Shown piece after piece: positions 1 through 9,878 of a DNA stretch of 64,000 nt. The notes under the pieces are model-generated. The model did not search any database. It worked only from the letters and a program-made list of their open reading frames with translations, and was not told the origin of the DNA. The position numbers were made by a program, and so were the translations under genes. This stretch comes from Clostridia bacterium (GTDB lineage: Bacteria; Bacillota; Clostridia; Oscillospirales; Acutalibacteraceae). The DNA is taken from positions 1 to 64,000 of the forward strand of contig JAFTWE010000018.1 in NCBI GenBank assembly GCA_017465465.1, given 5' to 3'. Each line of letters opens with the position of its first letter. Position 1 is the first letter of the stretch.

Positions 1-1
1 A

Positions 2-88
2 TGGTGCGGATGACGGGACTTGAACCCACATGATATTGCTATCACTAGAACCTGAATCTAGCGCGTCTGCCGATTTCGCCACATCCGC
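2..88 (-). tRNA. tRNA-Leu (anticodon CAG)
   Basis: On the minus strand a full cloverleaf can be read. The acceptor arm GCGGATG pairs with CATCCGC, the discriminator is A and CCA is encoded. The anticodon stem CTAGA/TCTAG flanks the loop TTCAGGT, giving anticodon CAG. The long variable arm is typical of a class II tRNA such as Leu, and a GGTTCAAGTCC T-arm is present. Its own promoter lies at 106-134. Confidence 0.95.
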
Positions 89-105
89 AAAAAGTTTGCT
101 TTAGT

Positions 106-180
106 AGTTTACTATATTTACATTTTTTTGTCAAGATTTAATGCAAATATATTGACTTTAATTTTTACTTTTTGTAAACT
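106..180. promoter_or_regulatory. Divergent sigma-A promoters for tRNA-Leu and the mannosidase
   Basis: Minus strand: -35 TTGACA (129-134), 17-bp spacer, -10 TAAACT (106-111), firing toward the tRNA. Plus strand: -35 TTGACT (152-157), 17-bp spacer, -10 TAAACT (175-180), firing toward the alpha-mannosidase gene. Both are inferred from consensus match and spacing only. Confidence 0.6.
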
Positions 181-201
181 GAATATTAAGGAGGTTTTAT
201 T

Positions 202-2634
202 ATGAAAAGCAACTATTTTTTCATTGCAAACGCGCATCTTGACCCTGTATGGCAATGGTGCGTTCCTGAAGGGCTATCCCTTGTAAAATCAACCTTTCGT
301 TCTGCTCTTGACAGAATGAATGAATATCCTGACTATATTTTTACCAGCGCCTGTGCAGGTTACTATAAATGGATTAAATTAAACGAACCTGAAATGTTTG
401 ATGAAATCAAACAGCGGGTAAAAGAGGGCAGATGGGCTGTTGTCGGCGGTATGTGGGTGCAGCCTGACTGTAATATTCCATCGGGTGAAGCTTTTTGCCG
501 TCACTTTTTATATTCGCAGAAATTCTTTAAAGAGAATTTTGGTGCCCCTGTTAAAACAGGATATAATGTTGACTCTTTTGGCCACAACGGTATGTTACCT
601 CAGATTCTGAAGAAGTCCGGTATAGATAATTATGTTTATCACAGACCTGACAATAACACCGAAAAGCCGAATCTTCCATTTGAAAGCTTACATTATTGGC
701 AAAGTCCTGACGGCAGTATTGTCAAAGCCTTCAGAATTCCGGACGGCTACGGCGGAGATGTTTTCAAAGAGCGCCTTGAAGACCATTATTTTAATAAAAA
801 TCAACCAATGATGATATTTATCGGTGTTGGCAATCACGGAGGCGGTCCGTCAAAAGAGCATCTTCGCCACGCCCAAGAGCTTATTGAAAAGGGTGGCTTT
901 AAGTTTGCAACACCCGATGAATATTTTGAAAACACTGATATAGATAATATTCCTTGGGTTAAAGAGGATTTGCAGCATCACGCCAGCGGTTGCTACAGTG
1001 CAAACGCTAAAATTAAAGAAGTAAACCGCAGAGCTGAAACTGAGCTTGTAACTGCCGAAAAGCTTGATGTACTTGCAAATGCTTTAACCGGCTCTTTACT
1101 TCATTCTCAGCAGCTTGAGTCAGGCTGGGAGAGGGTAATGTTTAATCAGTTTCACGATATTCTTGCCGGTTGCTCTATTAAAGAAGCTGACAAAGATGCT
1201 CATAATGCCTTTGGTTATGCAAGAGAAACTGCTCTTGATATCAACACCTTTGCCGCTCAAAGAATTTCATGGAGAATTAAGACTACAGATTTCTTGAACG
1301 CAGATGTTTCTGAAATGCGCGGTAGAATGTGGTACAAAAAAGGCGAAGGTTCTCCGCTGGTTGTATTCAATCCTCATTCTTTCCCAGTTAAATCCATTGC
1401 TCAATTCGGTGACCAGGGCATCGCAAAGGTTCTTGACAGCGACGGTAATATTGTGCCTCATCAGTTGGTTAGGGCTTCGTATACCGACGGTGACCACATT
1501 ATGAAATGTATTTTTGAAGCAGATATTCCTGCCTATGGTTATGCTGTTTATTATGCGTATCATAAAGAATTTGTTGATGAAAGTATAAACCACGAAACGG
1601 ATTTGATTGCTACTGATTCAACTCTTGAAAACAGCAGGGTTAAAATTATCTTTAATAAAGAGACCGGTGCTGTGAGTTCATATATTGTAAAAGAAAGTGT
1701 TACTGAATTTGCCCGTGGAGATTTAGGTAAGGCGATAGTATGTGATGATATTAAAAATGACACTTGGGGACACAAGGTATATGATTATAACATAGAAATT
1801 GGAGCTTTTGGTAACGGAACTCTTGAGCTTGTTGAAAACGGACCGATAAGAGCAACTCTCAAGTCAGTAGTTAAGTATGGAAATTCAGTATTAAAGCGAT
1901 ATTATTCACTTTATAAAAACAGCGAAAAGCTTTTTGTGAGAACTGTTCTTGATTTTGATGAAGAGTATAAATCTGTTAAGCTTTCTTTCAAAACCAATAT
2001 TGATGATGCAAAGGTTACATATTCTATGCCTTACGGATTTATTACGAAAGAAACAGACGGTCAGGAAGAGCCTTGCCACGCTTGGTGTGATGTTCATAAT
2101 GAGCAGGGTACAGGACTTGCTCTATTGAATACAAGCAAATATAGTTTCTGCTCAGTCGGAAGCGATTTAAGAATGATGATTGCAAGAGGATGTGCTTACC
2201 TTGACCATTACGGACAGAGAAGTCGTGACGGAGAAATGGAATTTCTTGATAAAGGCGAGCAGGAGTTTTTCTATGAAATTGTTCCTCATACCGAGTGCAA
2301 TAATAGTGAGCTTTTCAAAGCATCTGAATTGCTTAATAATCCGTTGCAGACTCATCAGGAAACTCATCACGACGGTAATCTTCCTCAGGTTTACAACGGG
2401 CTGGAGGTTGATAAAGACAATATTATCGTAACAGCAATTAAAGCTGCTGAAGACGGTAACGGATATGTGTTAAGAGCTGTAGAGGCTGACGGTAAAAAAA
2501 CAGAAGCAAAAATTATATTCAAGGCCATTAACGCTGAGCTTATGTTAAACTTTAATCCGCAGGAAATAAAAACAGTAAGAATTTATTCTGACGGAACAAT
2601 AAAAGAATCTTTGATTACAGAACAAGTTTCATAA
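202..2634 (+). CDS. Alpha-mannosidase, glycoside hydrolase family 38
   Basis: The 810-residue protein begins with the GH38 signature NAHLDPVWQW, whose His12 and Asp14 are zinc ligands. YNVDSFGHN carries the presumed nucleophile Asp124. FNQFHDILAG, near residue 315, is the conserved motif of the GH38 middle domain. The C-terminal half is the beta-rich mannosidase domain. There is no signal peptide, so it probably acts in the cytoplasm on imported manno-oligosaccharides. AAGGAGG sits eight bases before the ATG. The next gene encodes L-fucose isomerase and a GH125 exo-alpha-mannosidase lies at 19.7 kb, which fits use of host N-glycans. Family assignment is firm; linkage specificity cannot be read from sequence. 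Confidence 0.93.
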   Translation: MKSNYFFIANAHLDPVWQWCVPEGLSLVKSTFRSALDRMNEYPDYIFTSACAGYYKWIKLNEPEMFDEIKQRVKEGRWAVVGGMWVQPDCNIPSGEAFCRHFLYSQKFFKENFGAPVKTGYNVDSFGHNGMLPQILKKSGIDNYVYHRPDNNTEKPNLPFESLHYWQSPDGSIVKAFRIPDGYGGDVFKERLEDHYFNKNQPMMIFIGVGNHGGGPSKEHLRHAQELIEKGGFKFATPDEYFENTDIDNIPWVKEDLQHHASGCYSANAKIKEVNRRAETELVTAEKLDVLANALTGSLLHSQQLESGWERVMFNQFHDILAGCSIKEADKDAHNAFGYARETALDINTFAAQRISWRIKTTDFLNADVSEMRGRMWYKKGEGSPLVVFNPHSFPVKSIAQFGDQGIAKVLDSDGNIVPHQLVRASYTDGDHIMKCIFEADIPAYGYAVYYAYHKEFVDESINHETDLIATDSTLENSRVKIIFNKETGAVSSYIVKESVTEFARGDLGKAIVCDDIKNDTWGHKVYDYNIEIGAFGNGTLELVENGPIRATLKSVVKYGNSVLKRYYSLYKNSEKLFVRTVLDFDEEYKSVKLSFKTNIDDAKVTYSMPYGFITKETDGQEEPCHAWCDVHNEQGTGLALLNTSKYSFCSVGSDLRMMIARGCAYLDHYGQRSRDGEMEFLDKGEQEFFYEIVPHTECNNSELFKASELLNNPLQTHQETHHDGNLPQVYNGLEVDKDNIIVTAIKAAEDGNGYVLRAVEADGKKTEAKIIFKAINAELMLNFNPQEIKTVRIYSDGTIKESLITEQVS

Positions 2635-2640
2635 ATATTA

Positions 2641-2669
2641 TTGTTTTTTTGTTTTATTTGTGATATCAT
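2641..2669 (+). promoter_or_regulatory. Possible promoter of the fucose isomerase gene
   Basis: TTGTTT (2641-2646), 17-bp spacer and TATCAT (2664-2669) lie in the 84-base gap before the gene. The match is weak, and read-through from the mannosidase gene is equally possible. Confidence 0.3.
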
Positions 2670-2718
2670 TATTCGGTAAGCAGGAAACTGTAAACAAATT
2701 TGAAAGGATTTGATTAAA

Positions 2719-4515
2719 ATGGCAGAGAATAGATTTATGAATGACTATCCTGTTATCGGTATCCGTCCGGTTATCGATGCAAGAAGAGGCCCTCTTGGTG
2801 TAAGACAGTCTCTTGAAGACCAGTCAATGGGTATGGCTAAAGCAGCCGCCAAGCTTTTTACAGAAAATCTTAAATATTCAAACGGTGAGCCCGTTAAGGT
2901 TGTTATTTCAGACACAACAATCGGTCGTGTTGCTGAAACAGCAGCTTGTGCTGACCAGTTTAAAAAAGCAGGTGTAGATATTACTCTCACCGTTACTCCT
3001 TGCTGGTGCTACGGTTCTGAAACAATGGATATGGACCCTAACACAATCAAGGGCGTATGGGGCTTTAACGCTACTGAAAGACCGGGTGCTGTTTACCTTG
3101 CATCTGTTCTTGCAGCTCACGCACAGAAAGGTCTCCCTGCATTTGGCATTTACGGCCGTGAAGTTCAGGAAGCTGACGAGTCAGCTAATATTCCTGACGA
3201 TGTTAAAGAAAAGCTTCTCCGCTTTGGTAGAGCTGCTGTTGCAGTTGCAACAATGAGAGGTAAGTCATACCTTCAGATTGGCTCAATTTGTATGGGTATT
3301 GCAGGTTCTTCTATTGACCCTGATTTCCTTGAAGAGTATCTTGGACTCAGAGTAGAATCAGTTGACGAAGTAGAAATTCTCAGACGAATGGAAGAGAACA
3401 TCTACGATGAAGAAGAATTCCAGAAGGCTATGGCCTGGACAAAGGCAAAATGCAAGGAAGGCTTTGATAAGAACCCTGATTTCGTTAAGAAGTCTGACGA
3501 ACAGAAAGAAAAGGATTGGGAATTTGTTGTTAAGATGATGGTTATCATCAAAGACCTTATGAACGGCAACGACAAGCTTCCTGAAGGCTGTGAGGAAGAG
3601 GCACTTGGTCACAATGCTATTGCTGCAGGCTTCCAGGGTCAGCGTCAGTGGACTGACCATTGGCCAAACGGCGACTTCGCAGAAGCACTTCTCAGCTCTT
3701 CATTTGACTGGAACGGAGCAAGAGAGCCTTATGTTCTCGCAACTGAAAATGATGTACTTAACGGCATTTCAATGCTTTTCCAGAAGCTTCTTACAAACCA
3801 GCCATCAATGTTCTCTGATGTTCGTACTCACTGGAGCACAGAATCAGTTAAGAGAGTTACAGGTTATGAACTTGAAGGCGTAGCAAAAGAAGCAGGCGGT
3901 GTTATCCATCTTATTAACTCTGGTGCATCTTGCCTTGATGCTTGCGGTGAGCTTCGTAATGAAAATGGCGAGCCCTGCATGAAAAAGTGGTATGATGTTA
4001 CCGAAGAAGATATTGATAAGATGCTCGAAGCAACAACCTGGAATGCAGCTGATAACGGATATTTCAGAGGCGGCGGATATTCTTCACGCTTCCTTACAAG
4101 AGCAGAAATGCCTGCTACAATGATTAGAATTAATCTCGTTAAAGGTCTTGGCCCAACAATTCAGATTTGCGAGGGTTACTATGTAAATCTTCCTGATGAG
4201 GTATCTGATACTCTTTGGAAGAGAACTGACTACACATGGCCTTGCACTTGGTTTGCTCCAAGACTCACAGGTGAAGGTGCATTCAAGTCTGCTTATGACC
4301 TTATGAATAACTGGGGTGCTAACCACGGTGCTTCAACATACGGCCATATTGGTGCAGACCTTATCACTCTTTGCTCAATGCTCAGAATCCCTGTTTCTCT
4401 TCACAATGTTCCTGAAGAGAAGATTTTCCGTCCTGCCTGCTGGAATGCTTTCGGTATGGATAAGGAAGGTCAGGATTATCGCGCTTGTGCTACATACGGC
4501 CCGCTTTATAAATAA
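2719..4515 (+). CDS. fucI: L-fucose isomerase
   Basis: Interconverts L-fucose and L-fuculose (also D-arabinose and D-ribulose) at the start of cytoplasmic fucose catabolism. The protein opens with the FucI pattern [17 protein letters not shown] and has [10 protein letters not shown] and a family-typical length of 598 residues from this start. An upstream in-frame TTG at 2710 is too close to the AGGA at 2705-2708. The ATG at 2719 has proper spacing and is preferred. It follows the GH38 mannosidase; no fuculokinase or aldolase is in the window, so the rest of the pathway must be elsewhere. A stem-loop terminator follows. Identification is confident. Confidence 0.95.
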   Translation: MAENRFMNDYPVIGIRPVIDARRGPLGVRQSLEDQSMGMAKAAAKLFTENLKYSNGEPVKVVISDTTIGRVAETAACADQFKKAGVDITLTVTPCWCYGSETMDMDPNTIKGVWGFNATERPGAVYLASVLAAHAQKGLPAFGIYGREVQEADESANIPDDVKEKLLRFGRAAVAVATMRGKSYLQIGSICMGIAGSSIDPDFLEEYLGLRVESVDEVEILRRMEENIYDEEEFQKAMAWTKAKCKEGFDKNPDFVKKSDEQKEKDWEFVVKMMVIIKDLMNGNDKLPEGCEEEALGHNAIAAGFQGQRQWTDHWPNGDFAEALLSSSFDWNGAREPYVLATENDVLNGISMLFQKLLTNQPSMFSDVRTHWSTESVKRVTGYELEGVAKEAGGVIHLINSGASCLDACGELRNENGEPCMKKWYDVTEEDIDKMLEATTWNAADNGYFRGGGYSSRFLTRAEMPATMIRINLVKGLGPTIQICEGYYVNLPDEVSDTLWKRTDYTWPCTWFAPRLTGEGAFKSAYDLMNNWGANHGASTYGHIGADLITLCSMLRIPVSLHNVPEEKIFRPACWNAFGMDKEGQDYRACATYGPLYK

Positions 4516-4528
4516 TAATTCATAAAAT

Positions 4529-4560
4529 TACGGCTTGTGCAGTTTGCACAAGCCGTTTTC
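4529..4560. terminator. Bidirectional intrinsic terminator
   Basis: The stem CGGCTTGTGC/GCACAAGCCG with a short loop is flanked by A-rich and T-rich runs. It lies between the convergent fucI stop and the stop of the DapA-family gene, so it can serve both strands. Confidence 0.85.
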
Positions 4561-5481
4561 TTATACATTATAAATTTTCTTAAGCTCTTGGGTAAGTCCG
4601 TACATTTGCTCAATTTCAAGCTGATGATTTCTTTTGAATGCTGAAGCATCTCTTGCACGGCTGTTATATGTGATGCCGAGACCGTCAAGACCCATATAAT
4701 ATTTTGCATTAACAGGGTACTGCTGACATTCTGCAACAGAGAAAAATCCGATTAAATCCTGTAATTTTTTTGCTCTTTCAGGTTCGGATTCAAAGCAGTT
4801 GCAAAGCTCAGCGTAAATTTCCGGATGGAAGTTGGCCATAACACCAGAGTAGCCTGCTACACCCATCTTTAATGTTTCAAGCAAGGTTGCGGCATTTGCA
4901 TTGTAAATCTTAAAATCAGAGCCTTTAACGGCATCAAGCTTTTTGCCGATTTCTTCAATATTGCAGCAGGTGTCTTTTAAAAATCTGAACGGACCGGTCT
5001 TAACAAGCTCTTTCATAACCTCAGGAGTAAGTAATCTCTTGTAAGGGTAGGGGCACTCGTAGATACCAAGAGCAATTTCGGGAATGTTCTTTACAGCATA
5101 CTCAATATTTTTTAAGAAAATGCTGTCATCTTCGTCTTCTTTGGCAAATCTGTTTGAAATAAACACATAAGCATCTATGCCTTGTTCAATAAATTTGTTT
5201 GCTTCATAAATCTGTGTGTCAAGGTCATCTGCCGTATGACCTGATGCAACAATGCTGATATTCTTCGGTGTGTTTTTGATGATGAATTTTAAAAGCTCAA
5301 GTCTTTCTTCAAAAGAGAGAAAAAAGATTTCACTTGACTGACAAATTGCAAAAATACCGGTTACGCCTTTGTCAGCATACCACTGAATGATTTTTTCAAC
5401 ACCGTTGTAATCAATTTTGTTGTCGTCTGTGAATGGTGTAACCATTGTTGGGAAAACACCGTTTGGAATTGTTTTAATCAT
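4561..5481 (-). CDS. DapA/NanA-family (class I aldolase) lyase of unknown substrate
   Basis: The 306-residue TIM-barrel protein belongs to the dihydrodipicolinate synthase/N-acetylneuraminate lyase superfamily. Visible are NGVFPTMVTPF at the N-terminus, the Schiff-base lysine in FLKDT (Lys169) and the Tyr of IYECP (Tyr141). The usual GTTGE keto-acid-binding motif is replaced by CQSSE (47-51), so DHDPS activity is unlikely. A sugar-acid or sialic-acid-type lyase is more plausible but unproven. The longest open frame starts upstream at 5595, inside the M23 gene. The ATG at 5481 has AGGATGG five bases before it and begins at the family's normal N-terminus. It is the last gene of the minus-strand run starting at ymdB, 10 bases after the M23 stop. 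Confidence 0.8.
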   Translation of the reverse strand: MIKTIPNGVFPTMVTPFTDDNKIDYNGVEKIIQWYADKGVTGIFAICQSSEIFFLSFEERLELLKFIIKNTPKNISIVASGHTADDLDTQIYEANKFIEQGIDAYVFISNRFAKEDEDDSIFLKNIEYAVKNIPEIALGIYECPYPYKRLLTPEVMKELVKTGPFRFLKDTCCNIEEIGKKLDAVKGSDFKIYNANAATLLETLKMGVAGYSGVMANFHPEIYAELCNCFESEPERAKKLQDLIGFFSVAECQQYPVNAKYYMGLDGLGITYNSRARDASAFKRNHQLEIEQMYGLTQELKKIYNV

Positions 5482-5491
5482 TTTTACCATC

Positions 5492-7342
5492 CTATCTTGA
5501 TAAATAATTAAGCGGATTCGCATACGATCCGTTATATATAATTTCAAAATGCAGGTGAGGACCTGTTGAATTACCTGTGTTGCCGATTTTGGCAATCATC
5601 TGGCCTTGAACAACACTTTGCCCTACCTTAACGCATATTGAGCCTGCCTGACAGTGTGCATACCTCGTCTTGATTCCGTTTCCGTGGTTAATTACAACAC
5701 TGTATCCGTAACCTGTGTTACTGCTTGTAACTTTTTCTACCGTTCCTGAGGCAGAGGCCACAACAGGTTTGCCGTTAGCTCCTGAGCCAGCTATGTCAAT
5801 TCCTCTGTGGAATGATGTTCCTCCGAAAATATATCTGTAACCAAAGCCTGAGGTAACTGTGTTTGCACCAACAGTTGGCCAAATAAATGCGCCGCTTTGA
5901 GTGCCGTAAATTTTAACATTATTCGGAACAGGCTTTGTACCAATATAAATTTTTTTGTCAATGGGTTCTTTTGTTACAGTTGAGCTGATTTCCTTTGATG
6001 ATACTTTTTTGCCGTCAATGAATGTTACAAGAGTAACAACTTCTTTTTCACCGTCAGAACCCGGGGTTATTACTTTTGAAACCCCTTGATAGAGTGAATC
6101 TGTTTTGATTTCAACTGTTTTGAATTTAACGGTTTTAATTTCAGTTTCGGTCTTGGAAACAGTAACGTTTATAAATGGAATACTTCGTATAATGTTTACT
6201 GTTTCACCCTTTTTGATGGTGCTGTTATTATCTAAATTCGGATTTATTGCATAAAATTGTTCTGAAGAAAGATTGTTTTCATTGCAAATATCTTGAGCAG
6301 AGTTGGCCTTGTCTGCCGTATATTTACATATTTCACTTTTATTATGAGTCAGGATATATTCTCTCAGGTCATCTGAATCCATCAGTGTGTTTTCAGAATA
6401 AAGTCCCTGGATATAGGAGATTTTCTCAACTAAATCCAGTACAACCTGCGGATTATCCTGGTCGATATTATTTGAACGGCAATATGCAGATATGTATGAT
6501 TTAAACACCGAAGAAGCGTCTGTTTCATTTTTGACACTGCCTATGAATTTATTATCAACATAAATTCCGCAGGCGGTGGTAAGACCGCTGTCAGAATTCG
6601 CAATAATCTGCTCACAAATATCATTAGCGTCAGAAAGCTCACTTAAATCAACAACAGCAATTTTATATTCCGGTTGTGATACAACAGAGTCCTTGTATTC
6701 TTCACCGCCGATTTCGAGTCGCTGCTCTAAAATTTCTTTAGCATGGCGGAACACATTTTCGTTTTCAATGTAACCGATATGAGTGTTGTTATAGTTGACA
6801 TCAAGTGCAAAATTCAAGTTTGAAAATCCGTTAATCACACTAATCAGAACTATCAACGCCAAAGTCGGCAAAACATAACTCAATGTTCTTTTTAAAAAGC
6901 TTCTGTGCTTTTGGACAGCTGTTTTATAAAACCTCATCAATAGTGATGGTGTTTTTTCTCTTTGGTGTTTATTTGCAGATTTATTCTGTTTTATAAGTAA
7001 TCTTGCAACAGCTAAATCATTAAAGAAGTATTCAGCTTCTTTAATAACATTTTTGTTAGCTCTTCTTAAAAAATCAATAAAATAAACGATGACTAATTTA
7101 AAAAATTCAAAGAGCTTTACAATAGGGGAGGCAATCAGAATAAAAAAGTTAATAAAAATCTTTTTGAAATAATATTTTGTTTGTAAGCCTAATACCGTAA
7201 TAAACTTATAGATATAGTCAATTGGTGACATATTGCTTTTTTGCGAAATCTCTTCACCTTGTTCATCTGTGGTGTCTGACTCGTAGCTCGTTTGAACATC
7301 ATCAAAAACATCATCAGAATTGCTAAACTTTTCTTCGTTCAA
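5492..7342 (-). CDS. Membrane-anchored M23 peptidoglycan endopeptidase with LysM-like and G5 domains
   Basis: Of 616 residues, the first 60 are acidic and probably cytoplasmic. Hydrophobic segments lie at about 62-90 and 155-172. A LysM-like repeat spans about 341-386 and a G5-type domain about 393-470. The C-terminal M23 (LytM) zinc peptidase spans about 485-605, with His512 and Asp516 in FHRGIDIA and GPHLHFE at 594-600. All metal ligands are present, so it should be an active cell-wall hydrolase cutting peptide crosslinks. The TTG start has AAGGAGG seven bases upstream. It lies between luxS and the DapA-family lyase in one transcription unit. Family is certain; the exact bond cut is not. 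Confidence 0.9.
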   Translation of the reverse strand: MNEEKFSNSDDVFDDVQTSYESDTTDEQGEEISQKSNMSPIDYIYKFITVLGLQTKYYFKKIFINFFILIASPIVKLFEFFKLVIVYFIDFLRRANKNVIKEAEYFFNDLAVARLLIKQNKSANKHQREKTPSLLMRFYKTAVQKHRSFLKRTLSYVLPTLALIVLISVINGFSNLNFALDVNYNNTHIGYIENENVFRHAKEILEQRLEIGGEEYKDSVVSQPEYKIAVVDLSELSDANDICEQIIANSDSGLTTACGIYVDNKFIGSVKNETDASSVFKSYISAYCRSNNIDQDNPQVVLDLVEKISYIQGLYSENTLMDSDDLREYILTHNKSEICKYTADKANSAQDICNENNLSSEQFYAINPNLDNNSTIKKGETVNIIRSIPFINVTVSKTETEIKTVKFKTVEIKTDSLYQGVSKVITPGSDGEKEVVTLVTFIDGKKVSSKEISSTVTKEPIDKKIYIGTKPVPNNVKIYGTQSGAFIWPTVGANTVTSGFGYRYIFGGTSFHRGIDIAGSGANGKPVVASASGTVEKVTSSNTGYGYSVVINHGNGIKTRYAHCQAGSICVKVGQSVVQGQMIAKIGNTGNSTGPHLHFEIIYNGSYANPLNYLSR

Positions 7343-7375
7343 TATGTCACCTCCTTCATATTCAAATATAAAGCG

Positions 7376-7840
7376 TTATTTAGTAGGGTAAACCAGTTTT
7401 TTTTCGTTCCAATTTTTGAGGACACAGCGCATAGCTTCAGCCTCTTTTTTTGCTGTTAACAAATCATGGTCACGGTAGTTACCGCATTCAATTTCTGTTG
7501 AACCGGGGATTTCACCTTCAAAAGCCGCAATAAAATCAAATGTTTCTTGTGCAAGCTTAATCGCTTCGCTTTTTGAAACAGAATCGCGTGTTAAAAAATA
7601 AAATCCAGTTCTGCAGCCCATAGGTCCAAAATAAATAATTTCATCGCTGTGGGTGCTGTTTCTTACAAAAGTTGCAAAAAGATGCTCAATTGTGTGCATA
7701 GCACCGTTTGTCATAACCTCTTCTTTATTTGGCAATCTCATTCTTATGTCATAAGTTATTACATCGCCGTCAACTCGAGAAACATACATTCCTTTGGGCA
7801 ATATTGTATGGTCAATTTCAAAGCTTGCAATTTTTTTCAT
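7376..7840 (-). CDS. luxS: S-ribosylhomocysteine lyase (autoinducer-2 synthase)
   Basis: Splits S-ribosylhomocysteine to homocysteine and 4,5-dihydroxy-2,3-pentanedione, the precursor of autoinducer-2, in the activated methyl cycle. The 154-residue protein has the metal motif HTIEH (His49, Glu52, His53), the third ligand Cys119, and the catalytic Cys76 in MGCRTGF. Length and residues match LuxS closely. The recG stop overlaps its GAGG ribosome binding site, so translation may be coupled. metK, which makes the SAM feeding this cycle, lies 4.5 kb away on the same strand. Confidence 0.97.
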   Translation of the reverse strand: MKKIASFEIDHTILPKGMYVSRVDGDVITYDIRMRLPNKEEVMTNGAMHTIEHLFATFVRNSTHSDEIIYFGPMGCRTGFYFLTRDSVSKSEAIKLAQETFDFIAAFEGEIPGSTEIECGNYRDHDLLTAKKEAEAMRCVLKNWNEKKLVYPTK

Positions 7841-7850
7841 ATTTATAACC

Positions 7851-9878
7851 TCAATTCAAAAGTTTGTTTTTGTTAAAAAGCTTTTCAACAGCCTCTTTAA
7901 GATTCTGATTGTTATCAAGATTATTATCTTCTTCTAAAACCTTAAGTGCAAAAGTGTTGGCTTCTTTTAAAATAAATGTATCAGTCAGCATTGCAATTTT
8001 CAGTTCCGGTAAGCCGTGCTGTTTATCACCGAAAAAGTCACCCGGGCCGCGAAGCGCTAAATCTTCATCGGCTATTTTAAAGCCGTCAGCAGTTGTTTTC
8101 ATAATATTCATCCGCTTAACTGCATTGTCATTAGTAGCATCAGAGATTAAAATGCAGGTTGACTGGTGCTCACCACGACCAATTCGACCTCTTAGCTGAT
8201 GAAGCTGAGAAAGACCGAATCTTTCAGAATTTTCAATCACCATAATTACTGCATTCGGAACATCTACACCGACTTCGATAACGGTTGTTGAAACGAGAAG
8301 CTGGACTTTTCCGCTGACAAATTCAGCCATAATTTTGTCCTTGTCTTTTGGCTTCATTTTACCGTGAAGAAGTCCTACACTGTATCCGCTAAACTGCTTG
8401 CTTGCTAAATCTTCAGCGTACTTTTTAGCTGCGGCTAATGTTTCATCGTTTCCTTCTTCTACAAGAGGGCAGACAATATAACCCTGCAAGCCCCGGTCAA
8501 GGTGTTTTTTGATGTAATTGTATGCTCGCTCTCGTTTCGTGGAATCAATACAATATGTTTCAATAGGCTGCCTTCCGGGAGGAAGCTCATCAAGAACTGA
8601 AATATCCAGGTCACCAAAAATCATCAATGCCAGTGTTCTGGGTATTGGTGTGGCGGACATAACAAGTGTGTGGGGGACATTGCCTTTATCAAGAAGGGCA
8701 TTTCTTTGCCTGACGCCGAAGCGGTGCTGTTCGTCGGTTATAACTAAACCGATATTACTAAACTCAACATCCGGCTGTATAAGCGCGTGGGTGCCGATAA
8801 TTATATCTGTTTCGCCTGATTTTAACTTAGCCTTAATTTCTCTTTTTTCTTTTGCTGTTGTAGCTCCTGTGAGTAAAGCTATGTTAAATCCGAATGATTT
8901 AAAAAATGAACAAATACTGTTATAATGCTGAATAGCCAAAATTTCAGTCGGAGCCATAAATGCCGCCTGATAACCGCTTTTTACCATATTATAAATTAAA
9001 GAGGCGGCAACGGCGGTTTTACCTGAACCTACATCGCCTTGCAAAAGTCGATTCATCAGATAACCTGATTGCATCTGCTCAATGCATTCATTGATTGCTC
9101 GTTTTTGTGCATTCGTAGGTGTGAACGGCAGGGATTCAAAAAATTGATTTGTAAAGTCGCCTTTTAGAACAATTTGAGTTTTTTCTTTGCCGTGACCCTT
9201 AAGCTTCATCAGACCAATTTGTAAAACAAAAAGCTCTTCAAAAACAAGCCTTCTTCTTGCTTCACTGAGCAAATCTTCGCTTTGAGGGAAGTGGATTTCT
9301 TTGATTGCTTTGTTGATTTCCATTAAACAAAGGCTTTCTCTGATGTGAGTGGGGATAACCTCTTTAAGAATATCACTACCTTGAGAAAGTGCTGTGGAAA
9401 CAAGCTTAGAAATATATTTTGAATTTATACCCTGTGTTAAAGGATAAATAGGGGATACTGATTTAGTTTTTTCTACATCGGCAATTTCGGAAACGGTCAT
9501 TTCTTTTGAATATAAATTTCCTGAAATCTTACCGTAAAAATAATATTCTTTGCCTTGCTCAATGCTTTGAGCCATATATTTATTGTTGAAAATCGTGATT
9601 TTTATAACATCTGTTCCGTCGGTGGCATCGGTTTTGAATATTGTCATACCTTGCCTGATTTTAACACCTGACGGTGTTTTACCTGCTATTGCTTTAATAC
9701 AGCAGGTATCACCGATATTAGCTTTACTGATTTCAACAAAATCGCTCCATTGTCTGTAAGAACGGGGATAATGACGCAACAAATCACCAACGGTGAAAAT
9801 TCCAAGCTTTTCAAGCATTTTTGCTCGCTTTTCACCGACACCTTTCAGGTATTTGATGTTTGTGCTTTGCTCAATCAT
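7851..9878 (-). CDS. recG: ATP-dependent DNA helicase RecG
   Basis: The 675-residue superfamily 2 helicase remodels stalled replication forks and Holliday junctions. The N-terminus has the helix-hairpin-helix-like KGVGEKRA and a wedge/OB domain. The helicase core has Walker A GDVGSGKTA, DEQH box TDEQHRFGVRQR, SATPIPRTLAL and the C-terminal QLRGRIGRG. Its ATG overlaps the end of the upstream lipoprotein gene by 8 bases, with GGAAG as ribosome binding site, suggesting translational coupling. Confidence 0.97.
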   Translation of the reverse strand: MIEQSTNIKYLKGVGEKRAKMLEKLGIFTVGDLLRHYPRSYRQWSDFVEISKANIGDTCCIKAIAGKTPSGVKIRQGMTIFKTDATDGTDVIKITIFNNKYMAQSIEQGKEYYFYGKISGNLYSKEMTVSEIADVEKTKSVSPIYPLTQGINSKYISKLVSTALSQGSDILKEVIPTHIRESLCLMEINKAIKEIHFPQSEDLLSEARRRLVFEELFVLQIGLMKLKGHGKEKTQIVLKGDFTNQFFESLPFTPTNAQKRAINECIEQMQSGYLMNRLLQGDVGSGKTAVAASLIYNMVKSGYQAAFMAPTEILAIQHYNSICSFFKSFGFNIALLTGATTAKEKREIKAKLKSGETDIIIGTHALIQPDVEFSNIGLVITDEQHRFGVRQRNALLDKGNVPHTLVMSATPIPRTLALMIFGDLDISVLDELPPGRQPIETYCIDSTKRERAYNYIKKHLDRGLQGYIVCPLVEEGNDETLAAAKKYAEDLASKQFSGYSVGLLHGKMKPKDKDKIMAEFVSGKVQLLVSTTVIEVGVDVPNAVIMVIENSERFGLSQLHQLRGRIGRGEHQSTCILISDATNDNAVKRMNIMKTTADGFKIADEDLALRGPGDFFGDKQHGLPELKIAMLTDTFILKEANTFALKVLEEDNNLDNNQNLKEAVEKLFNKNKLLN

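Noticed and set aside
1267..1593. Many open frames of 60-146 codons opposite or within the large genes (for example 1267-1593 and 34336-34776)
   Set aside because: They lie in alternative frames of confident genes, lack ribosome binding sites and have no recognisable protein features.
5482..5595. N-terminal extension of the DapA-family protein by 38 residues
   Set aside because: It reads through the 3' end of the M23 gene in another frame and has no ribosome binding site; the ATG at 5481 has a good site and the normal family N-terminus.
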